Source of the DNA: Oricola indica
Lineage (GTDB): Bacteria > Pseudomonadota > Alphaproteobacteria > Rhizobiales > Rhizobiaceae
Reading direction: 5' to 3'
Assembly: GCF_019966595.1 (NCBI RefSeq)
Contig: NZ_JAINFJ010000004.1
Coordinates: 186,001-250,000 of the forward strand
DNA: 64,000 nucleotides
Shown here: positions 46,820 through 58,408 of the stretch, one piece after another
Numbering within the stretch: the first letter of the stretch is position 1
How the letters are laid out: each line of letters opens with the position of its first letter
Program-made: the position numbers and the translations under genes
The notes under the pieces: model-generated
Databases searched by the model: none
What the model was told of the DNA's origin: nothing
The model's input: the letters and a program-made list of their open reading frames with translations, nothing else

Positions 46820-48517
46820 ATGGCCGAAAAGGACTATCATCCGATTCGCGAGACACCGATTCCGGTGCTGCCGCTCTCTGTCGGGCTCGTGTTCTTCGCG
46901 GCTGCCCTGACCCCTTCCCTCATTCCCCGCGAATGGCTCCTCGAAGGTGTGCTTGCGGGCCTGGTCGCGGGCATCGGCTATATGGTCGGGCGCCTGTCGC
47001 TGACGGTGTGGCGTCTGATGGAACTGCCGCTGCCCCGAGGCCGGTTGGCCACGGCCGGCGATGCGATCGTTCTTCTCCCCGCTGCGAGCCTTGCGCTCTG
47101 GAATCTGCTCCGCGCCGCCGACTGGCAAAATTCGGTGCGCGTCCGCGTCGGCATGGAAGCAACCGATGAGGCTCATACGCTGCGCCTGTTCCTTCTCGCG
47201 ACGGCGGTTTTCCTTCTCTGCCTGTTGATCGGGTTTCTTGTGCGCCGTCTCTACGACCTGGTCCGCAACCGGCTGGACAGGGTGATGCGCAGGCGCACGG
47301 CCAATGTTCTTGGCCTCGTCGCAGTCGCCCTGATCCTGATCGTGGTGACCCGCGACGGCATCACCCCCGCGCTGATGAATTTCGCCGACGATTCCTACGA
47401 GGCCGCGCAGGACCTCTTCGACCCGCAGCGCCCGCCGCCCTCCGATCCGCGCATCGCCGGCAGTGTCGCCTCGCTCGTCGATTGGGGCGCGATGGGCAAG
47501 CCGGGCCGCGACTTCGTGTTGAACGGTCCCGACGCCGGCGACATCGGCGCCTTCACCGGCGAGGCGGCGAAAATGCCGATCCGCGTCTATGTCGGACGCG
47601 CCCAGGCGGACACGCCGGAGGAACGGGCCCGCATCGCGCTTGACGAGATGAAACGCGTCGGCGCGTTCGAACGCGAAATCCTGGTGGTTTCCAGCCCGAC
47701 CGGCACGGGCTGGCTCGACCCGGGCGCGCATGACACGATCGAATATATGCATGGCGGCGATGTCGCGACGGTCGCCGTGCAGTATTCCTACCTGCAATCG
47801 CCACTCGCCCTGGTCTTCGACACCGCCTCCGGCCTCGATCAGGCCACTGCGACGATGGACGCGATCTACCGCTACTGGACAACGCTCCCTGCCGAAACCC
47901 GGCCGAAATTCTACATCCACGGCATCAGCCTCGGTGCATGGAGCTCCATGTACGCCTTCGACATCTTCCAGATGGTCAACGACCCGATCGACGGCGCGCT
48001 GTGGTCCGGCCCGCCCTTCACCTCGGACCTGTGGCGGCGCGCGGTCGCGCGGCGCGATCCCGGTTCGCCCTTCGTCCTTCCTCGGGTCGGGAACGGCGAA
48101 CTGTTCCGCTTCGCCTCGCAATATGCGCAACCCGGCGAGAACGGCGACCAATGGGGGCGCATGCGCATCGTCTTCCTGCAATACGCCTCCGACCCGATCG
48201 TTTTCTTCGACCGGAACGCCTTGTTGAACCGGCCCGTCTGGATGCGTGAACCGCCGGCACCGGATGTTTCTCCGGAGCTGAGCTTCATGCCCGTCGTGAC
48301 GCAGTTCCAGTTGGCCTTCGACATGGCCGTCTCGAAACATCTGCCGCTGGGCTATGGGCACAACTACGTGGTGGACGACTATATCGACAGTTGGGCCGAG
48401 GTTGCGCCGCCGGATGGCTGGTCGCCGGCGCAGTCGGCGCGGCTGAAGGCGTGGTGCGGCCCGCCTTCGAAATTTGGCTGCCGCGCCGCCGAAAAGGCGC
48501 TGCCCGCCGGGAGCTAG
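46820..48517 (+). CDS. Membrane alpha/beta-hydrolase (Abhydrolase_9 type)
   Basis: 565 residues. The N-terminal third has about four membrane helices, then a catalytic domain with the nucleophile elbow HGISLGAWSS near residue 375. This two-part layout matches the Abhydrolase_9 N-terminal plus catalytic domain family, whose substrate is unknown. The start at 46820 has ACGGGGA upstream; 46778 is an alternative. The last four bases overlap the DUF779 gene on the other strand. The 240 bases before it contain no other gene that I can support. Confidence 0.82.
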   Translation: MAEKDYHPIRETPIPVLPLSVGLVFFAAALTPSLIPREWLLEGVLAGLVAGIGYMVGRLSLTVWRLMELPLPRGRLATAGDAIVLLPAASLALWNLLRAADWQNSVRVRVGMEATDEAHTLRLFLLATAVFLLCLLIGFLVRRLYDLVRNRLDRVMRRRTANVLGLVAVALILIVVTRDGITPALMNFADDSYEAAQDLFDPQRPPPSDPRIAGSVASLVDWGAMGKPGRDFVLNGPDAGDIGAFTGEAAKMPIRVYVGRAQADTPEERARIALDEMKRVGAFEREILVVSSPTGTGWLDPGAHDTIEYMHGGDVATVAVQYSYLQSPLALVFDTASGLDQATATMDAIYRYWTTLPAETRPKFYIHGISLGAWSSMYAFDIFQMVNDPIDGALWSGPPFTSDLWRRAVARRDPGSPFVLPRVGNGELFRFASQYAQPGENGDQWGRMRIVFLQYASDPIVFFDRNALLNRPVWMREPPAPDVSPELSFMPVVTQFQLAFDMAVSKHLPLGYGHNYVVDDYIDSWAEVAPPDGWSPAQSARLKAWCGPPSKFGCRAAEKALPAGS

Positions 48518-48882
48518 GCCATTTCCAGCGCCGCCAGTTCTTCTTGCGTAAAGACCCGCGCACGGGCGAGGAAACGCTTCTCGCGCCCATTGTCGAGCGA
48601 GAACATGCCGCCGCGTCCTGGCACCACGTCGAGGATCAGCTGCGTGTGTTTCCAGGCAGCGAATTGCGGACCGGATATATAGACCGCGACGCCGTCGATC
48701 TCGCCAAGCTTCACGTCGCTCGCGCCGACACGAAAATCGGCCGCCGGGTAACACATTGGCGAGGAACCGTCGCAGCATCCGCCGGACTGGTGGAAAATGA
48801 TCTCCGGGTGTTCCTGCCGGATGTCCGCAATCAGCTGCCGAGCCGCGTCCGTCGCCTCGACCCGGTTGGGGTGTTTCGTCAT
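48514..48882 (-). CDS. DUF779 protein, aldehyde dehydrogenase partner
   Basis: 122 residues with the family signature HQSGGCCDGSSPMCY, a cysteine cluster that may bind metal. DUF779 genes are repeatedly found beside aldehyde dehydrogenase genes of the ExaC/AldB type, as here; the role is unknown. A perfect AGGAGG precedes the ATG. It follows the dehydrogenase on the same strand, but a strong terminator lies between them, so its level may be much lower. Confidence 0.9.
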   Translation of the reverse strand: MTKHPNRVEATDAARQLIADIRQEHPEIIFHQSGGCCDGSSPMCYPAADFRVGASDVKLGEIDGVAVYISGPQFAAWKHTQLILDVVPGRGGMFSLDNGREKRFLARARVFTQEELAALEMA

Positions 48883-48903
48883 GTCCGCCGCCTCCTGCTG
48901 ACG

Positions 48904-48927
48904 AAAAGGGGCCCCCGCAGGGGCCCC
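48904..48927 (-). terminator. Terminator between the aldehyde dehydrogenase and DUF779 genes
   Basis: Perfect GGGGCCCC / GGGGCCCC stem with a four-base loop, followed on the minus strand by TTTT (48907-48904). It lies within an apparent operon, so it probably attenuates rather than separates. Confidence 0.85.
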
Positions 48928-48949
48928 GGGCTTCTTTGGGAGGAGAAGG

Positions 48950-50473
48950 TCAGAAGAAGCCGAGCTTGTTCGGATTGTAGCTGACCAGCATGTTCTTGGT
49001 CTGCTGATAGTGGTCGAGCATCATCTTGTGGGTCTCGCGGCCGATACCCGACTGCTTGTAACCGCCGAAGGCCGCATGCGCCGGGTAGGAATGATAGTTG
49101 TTGACCCAGACCCGGCCCGCCTGGATGTGGCGGCCGAAGCGGTAGCAGGTGTTCTGGTCGCGCGACCAGACGCCAGCCCCGAGGCCGTAAAGCGTGTCAT
49201 TGGCGATTTCGAGCGCCTCGTTCTCGTCCTTGAAGGTCGTGACCGAAACCACCGGCCCGAAGATCTCCTCCTGGAAGACGCGCATCTTGTTGTGGCCGCG
49301 CAGGATCGTCGGCTTGATGTAATAGCCACCCGACAGGTCGCCGCCGAGATCCGCCGCCTCGCCGCCGATCAGGACTTCGGCGCCTTCCTGACGACCGATG
49401 TCGAAATAGGAGAGAATCTTTTCCTTCTGCTCGGAGCTCGCCTGCGCGCCGATCATCGTCTCGGCAATGCGCGGATCGCCCTGGATGATCGCCGCGGTGC
49501 GGGCGATGGCGCGCTCCATGAAGGCGTCGTAGATATCCTCGTGAATGAGCGCGCGCGACGGGCAGGTGCAGACCTCGCCCTGATTGAGCGCAAAGAGGAC
49601 GAAACCCTCGATCGCCTTGTCGAAAAAGGCGTCATCCTCCGCCATCACGTCCTTGAAGAAGATGTTCGGTGACTTGCCGCCCAGTTCCAGCGTGACCGGG
49701 ATGATGTTCTCGGTGGCGTATTGCATGATCAGCCGGCCCGTCGAGGTCTCGCCGGTAAAGGCGATCTTGGCGATGCGCGGCGACGACGCCAGCGGCTTGC
49801 CCGCCTCGAGGCCGAAGCCGTTGACGATATTGAGCACGCCCGCCGGCAGGATATCCGCGATCAGCTCGGCCAGGACCATGATGGTGGCCGGCGTCTGCTC
49901 GGCCGGCTTCATGACGACGCAATTGCCGGCAGCGATCGCCGGCGCCAGCTTCCAGGCGGCCATCAGAACCGGGAAGTTCCACGGAATGATCTGCCCGACC
50001 ACACCGAGCGGTTCGTGAAAATGATAGGCGACCGTATCATTGTCGATCTCGCCCATCGTGCCTTCCTGCACGCGCACGGCGGAAGCGAAATAGCGAAAAT
50101 GATCGATCGCCAGCGGGATGTCGGCGGCCATGGTCTCGCGGATCGGCTTGCCATTGTCCCAGGTCTCGCAGGTGGCGAGCAGTTCGGCGTTCTCTTCCAT
50201 CACGTCGGCAATCTTGAGAAGCGCCTGGGCACGGTTGGCGGGCGAAGTGCGACCCCAAGCATCCTTGGCGGCATGCGCCGCGTCGAGCGCCAAATCGATA
50301 TCGGCGGCGTCGGAGCGCGCGATCTCGCAGATCACCTGACCGGTGACCGGCGTGGTGTTTTCGAAATACCGGCCGTTGACCGGGGCGACAAACCTGCCGC
50401 CGATGAAATTGTCGTAGCGCTGCTTGAAGGGCGAGACGTGCTGGCCCGCTTCGGGTTTGGTCATGACATTCAT
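48950..50473 (-). CDS. NAD-dependent aldehyde dehydrogenase, ExaC/AldB type
   Basis: 507 residues. The catalytic cysteine is in [11 protein letters not shown] near residue 300, the general-base glutamate in [10 protein letters not shown], and the oxyanion asparagine in IIPWNFPVL. The CTCPSR context and N-terminal [12 protein letters not shown] match acetaldehyde/long-chain aldehyde dehydrogenases used in ethanol or acetoin oxidation. Accompanied by DUF779 and an AcoR-like regulator. A strong AGGAGGAG precedes the ATG. Confidence 0.93.
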   Translation of the reverse strand: MNVMTKPEAGQHVSPFKQRYDNFIGGRFVAPVNGRYFENTTPVTGQVICEIARSDAADIDLALDAAHAAKDAWGRTSPANRAQALLKIADVMEENAELLATCETWDNGKPIRETMAADIPLAIDHFRYFASAVRVQEGTMGEIDNDTVAYHFHEPLGVVGQIIPWNFPVLMAAWKLAPAIAAGNCVVMKPAEQTPATIMVLAELIADILPAGVLNIVNGFGLEAGKPLASSPRIAKIAFTGETSTGRLIMQYATENIIPVTLELGGKSPNIFFKDVMAEDDAFFDKAIEGFVLFALNQGEVCTCPSRALIHEDIYDAFMERAIARTAAIIQGDPRIAETMIGAQASSEQKEKILSYFDIGRQEGAEVLIGGEAADLGGDLSGGYYIKPTILRGHNKMRVFQEEIFGPVVSVTTFKDENEALEIANDTLYGLGAGVWSRDQNTCYRFGRHIQAGRVWVNNYHSYPAHAAFGGYKQSGIGRETHKMMLDHYQQTKNMLVSYNPNKLGFF

Positions 50474-50526
50474 GGATTTTCTCCTCCTGGGCCGGACCGT
50501 TCCGGCATGCGGAACCGTTAGAACGG

Positions 50527-50552
50527 AAAAGGCCGGGCGGTCAGCCCGGCCG
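50527..50552 (-). terminator. Hairpin terminator or attenuator between the AcoR-like gene and the dehydrogenase gene
   Basis: GGCCGGGC / GCCCGGCC stem with a five-base loop and a TTTT tail on the minus strand. It ends transcripts of the regulator gene. Because it also lies between the operator at 50571 and the dehydrogenase start at 50473, it may act as an attenuator unless the dehydrogenase promoter is further downstream. Confidence 0.8.
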
Positions 50553-50570
50553 GAGACGGAGAAGAAGGAG

Positions 50571-50592
50571 ACTGTCTCACCGTTGAGACAGT
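50571..50592. promoter_or_regulatory. Operator 1: TGTCTCA-N4-TGAGACA upstream of the aldehyde dehydrogenase gene
   Basis: Perfect nine-base inverted arms (ACTGTCTCA / TGAGACAGT) with a four-base centre, 98 bases before the dehydrogenase ATG. The same palindrome occurs in front of the AcoR-like gene. Its C-terminal Fis-type helix-turn-helix makes that protein the natural candidate to bind it. Confidence 0.75.
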
Positions 50593-50601
50593 TCGCGCAG
50601 G

Positions 50602-51552
50602 TCAGTCGAGATCGAGGCGGTTCAGGCGGCGATAGAGGGTGGCCCGGCTGATGCCGAGCGCCTTGGCTGCCTGCGAGTGATTGCCGCCGGCACGCGCCAG
50701 CGCACGTTTCAAAGCCGCGCGCTCCGCCCGCTCGAAACCGGTAGCCTCGCCGGTCCGGCCGAGAAGATCGGATGCGGGCTGCTGCCGGATCGTCTCCTCG
50801 GACCCGAGCCCGAAGGCGCGCCGTGCCGCATGGGTCGCGCCAATGACGATGTCGTCCTCATCGACCGCCAGAAGCAGCGCATCGCTCGCATTCGCCTCGG
50901 AGGTCACGATGATGCGGGCGCCGGGAAAGGCGGCCCGGAAATTGTCCTGCTCGATCTGGCGCGCGGTCTGGGCGACCTGCGCCGCGATCAGCCGCGAGAA
51001 AGCCTCGGTCTGGTCGGCGCGGCAGGACGACACGTCGAGCGCACCGATCAGCCGTCCATCGGCGCCATAGATCGGCGCATCCATGCAGCTCATCGCGGTG
51101 TTGCGCGCGAAGAAATGATCGGAACGGTGGATCACAACCTGCCGGCGCTCCGTGAGGCAGGTGCCGATGCCGTTCGTGCCCTCGGCCGCCTCGCTCCACA
51201 CCGCACCGGCGCAAAGACCCCAGTCGTCGAAGGTCTCCGCATCGCCGGAACCGGCGCGCTGGTCGAGCACGACCCCATCGACATCGGTGAGCAGGACGCA
51301 GCAGCCGGAATTGCCGACGAGACCGAACAGCTGGTCGAGCCGGGGCGCGGCGATGGTCATCAGCCGGTCCACCGCGGACCGGCGCATATTGAGCGCTGAT
51401 TCATCGACCCGGTCCGGCGCGCGTTGATTGGATGGATCGAGCCCGTGATTGACGAGCGATCGCCGCCATGACGCGGCCAGCGGCGAGACGGCCGCTGCGG
51501 ATGAAGACCGCGCTGCCTCGATGACCATGTCAATATGATTTGCCTGCGCCAC
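50602..51552 (-). CDS. AcoR-like regulator: GAF domain plus Fis-type HTH, no AAA+ domain
   Basis: 316 residues. The N-terminal part ([16 protein letters not shown], then [14 protein letters not shown] and a GAF domain with GTNGIGTCL and GALDVSS) is typical of AcoR-type activators of alcohol/acetoin genes. The C-terminus has a Fis helix-turn-helix, [21 protein letters not shown]. The sigma-54 AAA+ ATPase domain that normally sits between them is absent, replaced by a short PAS-like segment. So it probably works with sigma-70, or as a repressor. Operators flank it and the dehydrogenase gene. Confidence 0.88.
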   Translation of the reverse strand: MAQANHIDMVIEAARSSSAAAVSPLAASWRRSLVNHGLDPSNQRAPDRVDESALNMRRSAVDRLMTIAAPRLDQLFGLVGNSGCCVLLTDVDGVVLDQRAGSGDAETFDDWGLCAGAVWSEAAEGTNGIGTCLTERRQVVIHRSDHFFARNTAMSCMDAPIYGADGRLIGALDVSSCRADQTEAFSRLIAAQVAQTARQIEQDNFRAAFPGARIIVTSEANASDALLLAVDEDDIVIGATHAARRAFGLGSEETIRQQPASDLLGRTGEATGFERAERAALKRALARAGGNHSQAAKALGISRATLYRRLNRLDLD

Positions 51553-51654
51553 TGGGGCTCCTCCCGAACCAATAGCCCGAAAAGAGTAGCACCGGGCGCC
51601 ACCGCGTCAAACCAGCCAATGGTCGGAGAAGACGGCGATACGCCGCGACCGGCG

Positions 51655-51680
51655 AAACTGTCTCACCCATGAGACAGTTT
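51655..51680. promoter_or_regulatory. Operator 2: TGTCTCA-N4-TGAGACA upstream of the AcoR-like gene
   Basis: Eleven-base perfect arms AAACTGTCTCA / TGAGACAGTTT around CCCA, 103 bases before the regulator ATG. Same core and almost the same distance to the start codon as operator 1, implying coordinated control and autoregulation. Confidence 0.75.
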
Positions 51681-51750
51681 CCGGGAAAATTCCTCCAGCG
51701 GCCCGATCGAACGAAACGTCGATGCGACCAAGATGCGATCTCGGCTTCCC

Positions 51751-52335
51751 CTAAGCGCGAAAGCCGAAGTCGGGCACGACATCGAGGACGCCAAGCGCTT
51801 TCGTGGCGTCCTTGTCCAGTTTCCCCGCGAGGAGAAGCTGCGCGAAGCCGTGAACGAGGCTCCACGACATGATCTGCGCGCGCAATTCGGCGTCGGGCGC
51901 GCCAGCCTTGTCCCAGTCGAGATTCATTGACGCCTCGCGCAGGATCTCGAAACATGCGCCGACCCCGGCCTTGAGCGCCGGATCATCACGGGTCGTCCGG
52001 CCGCTCGAATACATCAGTTCGAAAAGGGCCGGCTGCGCCCTGGCGAAATCGACATAGCCTTCAAAGGCGGCGTTGCGCACCTCATGCCGGGTCGGGTTCT
52101 CCGGAAGCCCCCGCCGCATATGCTCGGCGAGCTGTTCGTAACCGCGCGCGGCAATGGCGGTCAGAAGCCCGTTCATGTTGCCGAAATGGTTTTTCGGCGC
52201 GGTATGGCTGACGCCCACGCGCGCCGCGCATGTGCGAAGCGACAGATCGGAGAGCCCGGACTCCGACAGGATTTCCAGCCCCGCCTCGATCAGCGCCTCT
52301 TTCAGATTGCCATGATGGTATTTTTTATCGCGCAA
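51751..52335 (-). CDS. TetR family transcriptional regulator
   Basis: 194 residues. HTH: YHHGNLKEALIEAGLEILSESGLSDLSLRTCAARVGVSHTAPKNHFGN. The ligand-binding part has the AQPALFELMYSSG segment common to TetR_C-type regulators. No in-frame ATG fits the N-terminus; I use the TTG at 52335, which has AAGG upstream, while the frame extends far back without similarity. Divergent from the SDR gene, which it most likely regulates; the shared 108 bases contain TTGACT and GATAAT promoter-like boxes. Confidence 0.85.
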   Translation of the reverse strand: MRDKKYHHGNLKEALIEAGLEILSESGLSDLSLRTCAARVGVSHTAPKNHFGNMNGLLTAIAARGYEQLAEHMRRGLPENPTRHEVRNAAFEGYVDFARAQPALFELMYSSGRTTRDDPALKAGVGACFEILREASMNLDWDKAGAPDAELRAQIMSWSLVHGFAQLLLAGKLDKDATKALGVLDVVPDFGFRA

Positions 52336-52443
52336 TATCAGTGCCTTAAATGTTGATTGTTTCCGCTGTAAATATAGCCTTGACTCACGGCCACGTCCAC
52401 GGCAGATAATATATACACTGGAAACATTTGATCGGACCGGACG

Positions 52444-53439
52444 ATGCCCGCGCATGAAACGCCTCCCACGCGATACTACCACGATCTCGTCCGCGGCTTC
52501 CCGCCGATGACCGGCAAGACGGTATTCATCACCGGCTGCACATCGGGCACCGGGCTGGTTTTGGCGAAGACCTGCGGCAAACTGGGCGCGCGCGTCGTCA
52601 TGCTGAACCGCCCGTCCGAACGCGCCGACAGGGCGTTGAATCAGCTCGTCGACGCCGGCGCGGACGCCGTCCTCGTCCCCTGTGACCTGACCAGTTTCGA
52701 CAGCGTGCGTGCCGCCGGCGCGATGTTGCGCGAGCGCTTCGCGGACAGCGGCTGCGACGTGCTGTGCAACAATGCCGGCGTGATGGGCCTGCCGGATCAG
52801 GCGACCGGCGACGGGTTCGACGTGCAGATGCAGGCCAACCATCTGTCGCATTTCCTGCTGACGCACGAGGTCTGGCCGCTTCTGGAGAAAGCCGCCGAAT
52901 TGCACGGTGAGGCGCGAGTCGTCAATCACAGTTCCGGCGCGCGCGGCAAACCGGGCCAGGAGCTGTTCGCGAAGTATCTGCAAAAGAACGGCGGCAGTCT
53001 CGGCGGTGACGGCTTTCCGGGCCTGGCGAAATGGGCGCGCTACCGACAGACCAAGCTCGCCAATCTTCTGTTCACCTATGCGCTGCACGAGCGCGCCAAT
53101 GCGCGCTCCGGCAACCGGGTAAAGAGCCTCTGCGCCCATCCCGGCCCCACCGACAGCGGCTTGCAGGCCAAGACCACCAAGGCGGGCGGCACGGGACTGT
53201 TCGACCGCTACATTCTCGCCCGAACGCTGAAGGCGGCGCATTCCGTCGAGGACGGCGCGGCGGGCATCACCCGCTGCTGCTGCGAACAAGGCGTCGAAAG
53301 CGGCGCCTTCTACGGCCCCGAAGGCCGCGGCCAAGGCGGCCCGGCGAAGCTGTTGCCGCCGGAGCGGAACCCGGAGAGCGAGGCGCTGCTTTGGAAGGAG
53401 AGCCTTGCGGCAACGGGGATCGTCGATTTTTTCGGGTAA
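52444..53439 (+). CDS. Short-chain dehydrogenase/reductase, retinol-dehydrogenase-like
   Basis: 331 residues. Cofactor motif TGCTSGTGL, structural CNNAGV, catalytic serine in NHSSGARG and Y-x-x-x-K in YRQTKLANLLF are all intact. The length and the NHLSHFLLT and HPGPTDSGL motifs resemble the WW-oxidoreductase/retinol dehydrogenase type. Substrate unknown. Divergent from the TetR gene. Confidence 0.9.
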   Translation: MPAHETPPTRYYHDLVRGFPPMTGKTVFITGCTSGTGLVLAKTCGKLGARVVMLNRPSERADRALNQLVDAGADAVLVPCDLTSFDSVRAAGAMLRERFADSGCDVLCNNAGVMGLPDQATGDGFDVQMQANHLSHFLLTHEVWPLLEKAAELHGEARVVNHSSGARGKPGQELFAKYLQKNGGSLGGDGFPGLAKWARYRQTKLANLLFTYALHERANARSGNRVKSLCAHPGPTDSGLQAKTTKAGGTGLFDRYILARTLKAAHSVEDGAAGITRCCCEQGVESGAFYGPEGRGQGGPAKLLPPERNPESEALLWKESLAATGIVDFFG

Positions 53440-53559
53440 GGCCACTCGATACGCTTCGCGCTAGCTTCGTCTTCCTGAGCGCGTTCGAAAGACGTGCGTG
53501 ATCGTCTCCGCGCTTCGCTTCCAAAGCGGGATCGGGGCAGTCTGGCCGTGCCCCCGGTC

Positions 53560-54207
53560 TCATGAGGAATTCGGCGCCTTGAGCGCGCTGAGCGCCAGCG
53601 AATGACACTCGCGCAGCACGTCATCGATCTCTTGATTCGCCCGCTTGCAATAACCGGGCGGTCGGCCGGCGCGGAGTATTTTCCGGTGGTACAGCCCTGA
53701 AGCCAAGCGCGCCTGCCGGCGGGCAAGGCGCAGGGCCTGTCCGTCGAGATCGTCGAGCGCATGTTTCAGCGCCACGAGGCGGCGGCAAAGCGGGCGGGCA
53801 TCCACTTCCTCGTCTGCGTCCGCAAGCTCGAACCCGTCCTGCGGGAAGGGACGCAGGCCCTCCCAGCGCAGCTTGTCGAAGCGGCGCGGCGGATCGGCAA
53901 GGGGAAATGCGGGAGGTTGCGGTTTGGCGACTTTCGGGGCGGCGGCTGTCGGCTTTCGTCCGGCGCGGGGTTTCGGGAGATCGACGGCGATGCCCCGCGC
54001 GGCGATGACGATCAGCCGCCGGACGGCGGCTTCGGCCGGGCGCAACAGACGCACGATCCGCCGCCAGACCCGGCGCGGCACCGCATCCGCACCGCCCTCG
54101 TCCAGCCCCGCCATGAAGAACAGCGCCACGACGATGCGCAGGAGGGCATCGCGGTTGCGGATGATTGCAAGAGTCCAGTCGAAGGTGTTTCCTTGCGCGG
54201 TCATCAT
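53560..54207 (-). CDS. Conserved hypothetical protein, possible single membrane helix
   Basis: 215 residues from the MM start at 54207. I do not recognise the family. One hydrophobic stretch lies near the N-terminus (ALLRIVVALFFMAGL), then a basic region, a proline/alanine-rich linker (residues about 85-120) and a charged helical C-terminus with RLARRQARLASGLYHRK. The codon pattern is consistent with a real gene, and the upstream frame to 54300 lacks a ribosome site. Confidence 0.6.
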   Translation of the reverse strand: MMTAQGNTFDWTLAIIRNRDALLRIVVALFFMAGLDEGGADAVPRRVWRRIVRLLRPAEAAVRRLIVIAARGIAVDLPKPRAGRKPTAAAPKVAKPQPPAFPLADPPRRFDKLRWEGLRPFPQDGFELADADEEVDARPLCRRLVALKHALDDLDGQALRLARRQARLASGLYHRKILRAGRPPGYCKRANQEIDDVLRECHSLALSALKAPNSS

Positions 54208-54304
54208 TCGGCAAGGGTAGAAGAGACGGCGTCGCGGTGGATAAGTATGGTGGCAGAAGAATTGCGCATCTCTGCGATGATACTCCGCACGGCATCTCAC
54301 CCTC

Positions 54305-54342
54305 CGTCATCCTCGGGCTTGACCCGAGGACCCATTCCGTGA
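54305..54342 (+). repeat. Palindromic repeat, left copy
   Basis: 38-base element starting CGTCATCC, with a stem CCTCGGG / CCCGAGG around CTTGA and ending CCCATTCCGTGA. A near-identical copy lies inverted at 54567-54604. It looks like the interspersed GTCATCCTCGG-type palindromes common in Rhizobiales genomes. Confidence 0.85.
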
Positions 54343-54352
54343 AGCTCGAACC

Positions 54353-54535
54353 ATGGGCGGCTACGTCTATATTCTCGCGAGCAAGAAGGGCGGCACGATC
54401 GATATCAGTGTGACCGCCGACCTGTCGCAACGCGTCTTCGATCACAAGGACCGCATCAACAAAAAGAGCTTCACCTCGACCTACGGCGCGGTGCGTCTCG
54501 CCTGGTACGAGCTTTATCGCGGAATGGGGTGGTGA
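54353..54535 (+). pseudogene. Remnant of a small GIY-YIG endonuclease gene
   Basis: 60 codons. The start MGGYVYILASKKGGT and VTADLSQRVFDHKDRINKKSFTSTYGAVRLAWYE match the short GIY-YIG nuclease family, but the second motif, normally Y-I-G, reads D-I-S, removing the Y and G, and the frame ends at WYELYRGMGW, short of the usual 80 to 100 residues. So it is probably inactive. It sits between inverted copies of a palindromic repeat, 10 bases from the left one and 31 from the right. Confidence 0.75.
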
Positions 54536-54566
54536 TCGTTCTTCGATGCCATGCGCGATGGCGGCA

Positions 54567-54604
54567 TCACGGAATGGGTCCTCGGATCAAGTCCGAGGAT
54601 GACG
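54567..54604 (-). repeat. Palindromic repeat, right copy (inverted)
   Basis: Reverse complement of the left copy with two differences only. Both are in the hairpin stem, G to A on one side and C to T on the other, so the stem CCTCGGA / TCCGAGG is kept. With the left copy it bounds a 300-base unit (54305-54604) containing the GIY-YIG remnant. Confidence 0.85.
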
Positions 54605-54746
54605 TTCTATGATTTGACATCGCGGCTAATCGCCGAGACCGAGCGAAATGCCGCCAGTAGCACTCTAATTCATCGCCTCACGTGAGACACGTGCGGCGTA
54701 TAAGACACTGAATACAAAGCTAAAATATTGATTCTCCCAGTAATGC

Positions 54747-54776
54747 AAACCCGCCGGACCTCTCGGCCCGGCGGGT
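54747..54776 (-). terminator. Terminator after acnA
   Basis: Eleven-base stem CCCGCCGGGCC / GGTCCGGCGGG (one G-T pair) with a GAGA loop, followed on the minus strand by TTTGC, 30 bases past the acnA stop. Confidence 0.85.
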
Positions 54777-54805
54777 TCGTCATGTCCAGCAATGCGCCTT
54801 ACGGC

Positions 54806-57496
<2,691 letters not shown>

Positions 57497-57796
57497 GGGA
57501 ATTCACCTTTCGAGTTCGGGTTGCCTTGCAAGGGACGAACTCTTCCGCATGCGCATGATAACGCCACCCGAGAAGATGCGGGTGCGGCCATTTCCGCTGT
57601 CCGTCCCTGCCAGACCACACGAAGAGGCCCGACAATCAGGTCGGCTCAATAAGTTTCAACACCGGCCGCTGGTGCACTGCGAAATCGATATAGATCAGTT
57701 TTTTGAACGATTCCAGAGCGGCGGGGGGCAAAAAAGCGCGGGTTATTGCCTGTGTGGCGCAAACCATGCGACATGCCCGGCGAAACAGGGGAAACC
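57497..57796. other. Divergent promoter region acnA / ccmA
   Basis: 300 bases without a convincing gene. The stretch around 57680-57715 (ATCGATATAGATCAG followed by TTTTTT) is markedly more AT-rich than its surroundings and is the best place for a ccm promoter. Ribosome sites are AGGTGAATTC before acnA and ACAGGGG before ccmA. Confidence 0.5.
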
Positions 57797-58408
57797 ATGA
57801 AGCTCGTCGTCACCGATCTTGCCGCGGATCGCGGTTCCGGACCGATCTTCGAAGCGATAACCTTCGCGTTGCAGGACGGCGAGGGGCTGCTGGTGACCGG
57901 GCCGAACGGCGCGGGCAAATCGACGCTGATCCGCGCCATTGCCGGCCTGTTGCGTCCCTCCGCGGGAACGGCCGAGATCGAGGGCGCTACGGAGGACTGG
58001 CCGGACGTGCCGTCGGCCTCGCATTATCTCGGACCGATCAACGCGATGAAGCCGGCGCTCACCGTCTTCGAGAATCTCTCCTTCTGGCAAACCTTCTGCG
58101 GCCGGCCGGCGCTCGGTGTCGACGAGGCGCTGGAGCGAATCGGGCTGGAGCACACGCGTGACCTGCCGTTTTCCTATCTCTCGACCGGCCAGCGTCGCCG
58201 GGTCTCCATCGCCAAGCTGCTGATCAGCCACAGGCCCGTCTGGCTGCTCGACGAACCAACCTCCGGCCTCGACGCGGCATCCGAACTGCATTTCGCCGAA
58301 CTGGTGCGCGAGCACATGGAAACGGGCGGCATCGTTGCGGCGGCCACGCATCTGCCGATCCGGGTCGAGGGCATGAAGGAACTGAAATTCGGCGGGGTGG
58401 CGGCATGA
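57797..58408 (+). CDS. ccmA: Haem exporter ATP-binding protein CcmA
   Basis: 203-residue ABC ATPase of cytochrome c maturation system I; with CcmB, CcmC and CcmD it releases holo-CcmE. Walker A TGPNGAGKSTL, signature YLSTGQRRRVSIAKLL and Walker B PVWLLDEPTSGLD are intact. The ATG at 57797 (MKLVVTDLAADRG) is preferred to 57746 because of the ACAGGGG ribosome site. It overlaps ccmB by four bases. Confidence 0.95.
   Translation: MKLVVTDLAADRGSGPIFEAITFALQDGEGLLVTGPNGAGKSTLIRAIAGLLRPSAGTAEIEGATEDWPDVPSASHYLGPINAMKPALTVFENLSFWQTFCGRPALGVDEALERIGLEHTRDLPFSYLSTGQRRRVSIAKLLISHRPVWLLDEPTSGLDAASELHFAELVREHMETGGIVAAATHLPIRVEGMKELKFGGVAA

Noticed and set aside
46322..48778. An 818-codon open frame opposite soxR and the alpha/beta-hydrolase gene
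   Set aside because: Covers two recognisable genes on the other strand and has no family features.
53440..53559. Intergenic bases after the SDR gene considered for a small RNA or terminator
   Set aside because: I see only weak self-complementarity and no T-tailed hairpin.
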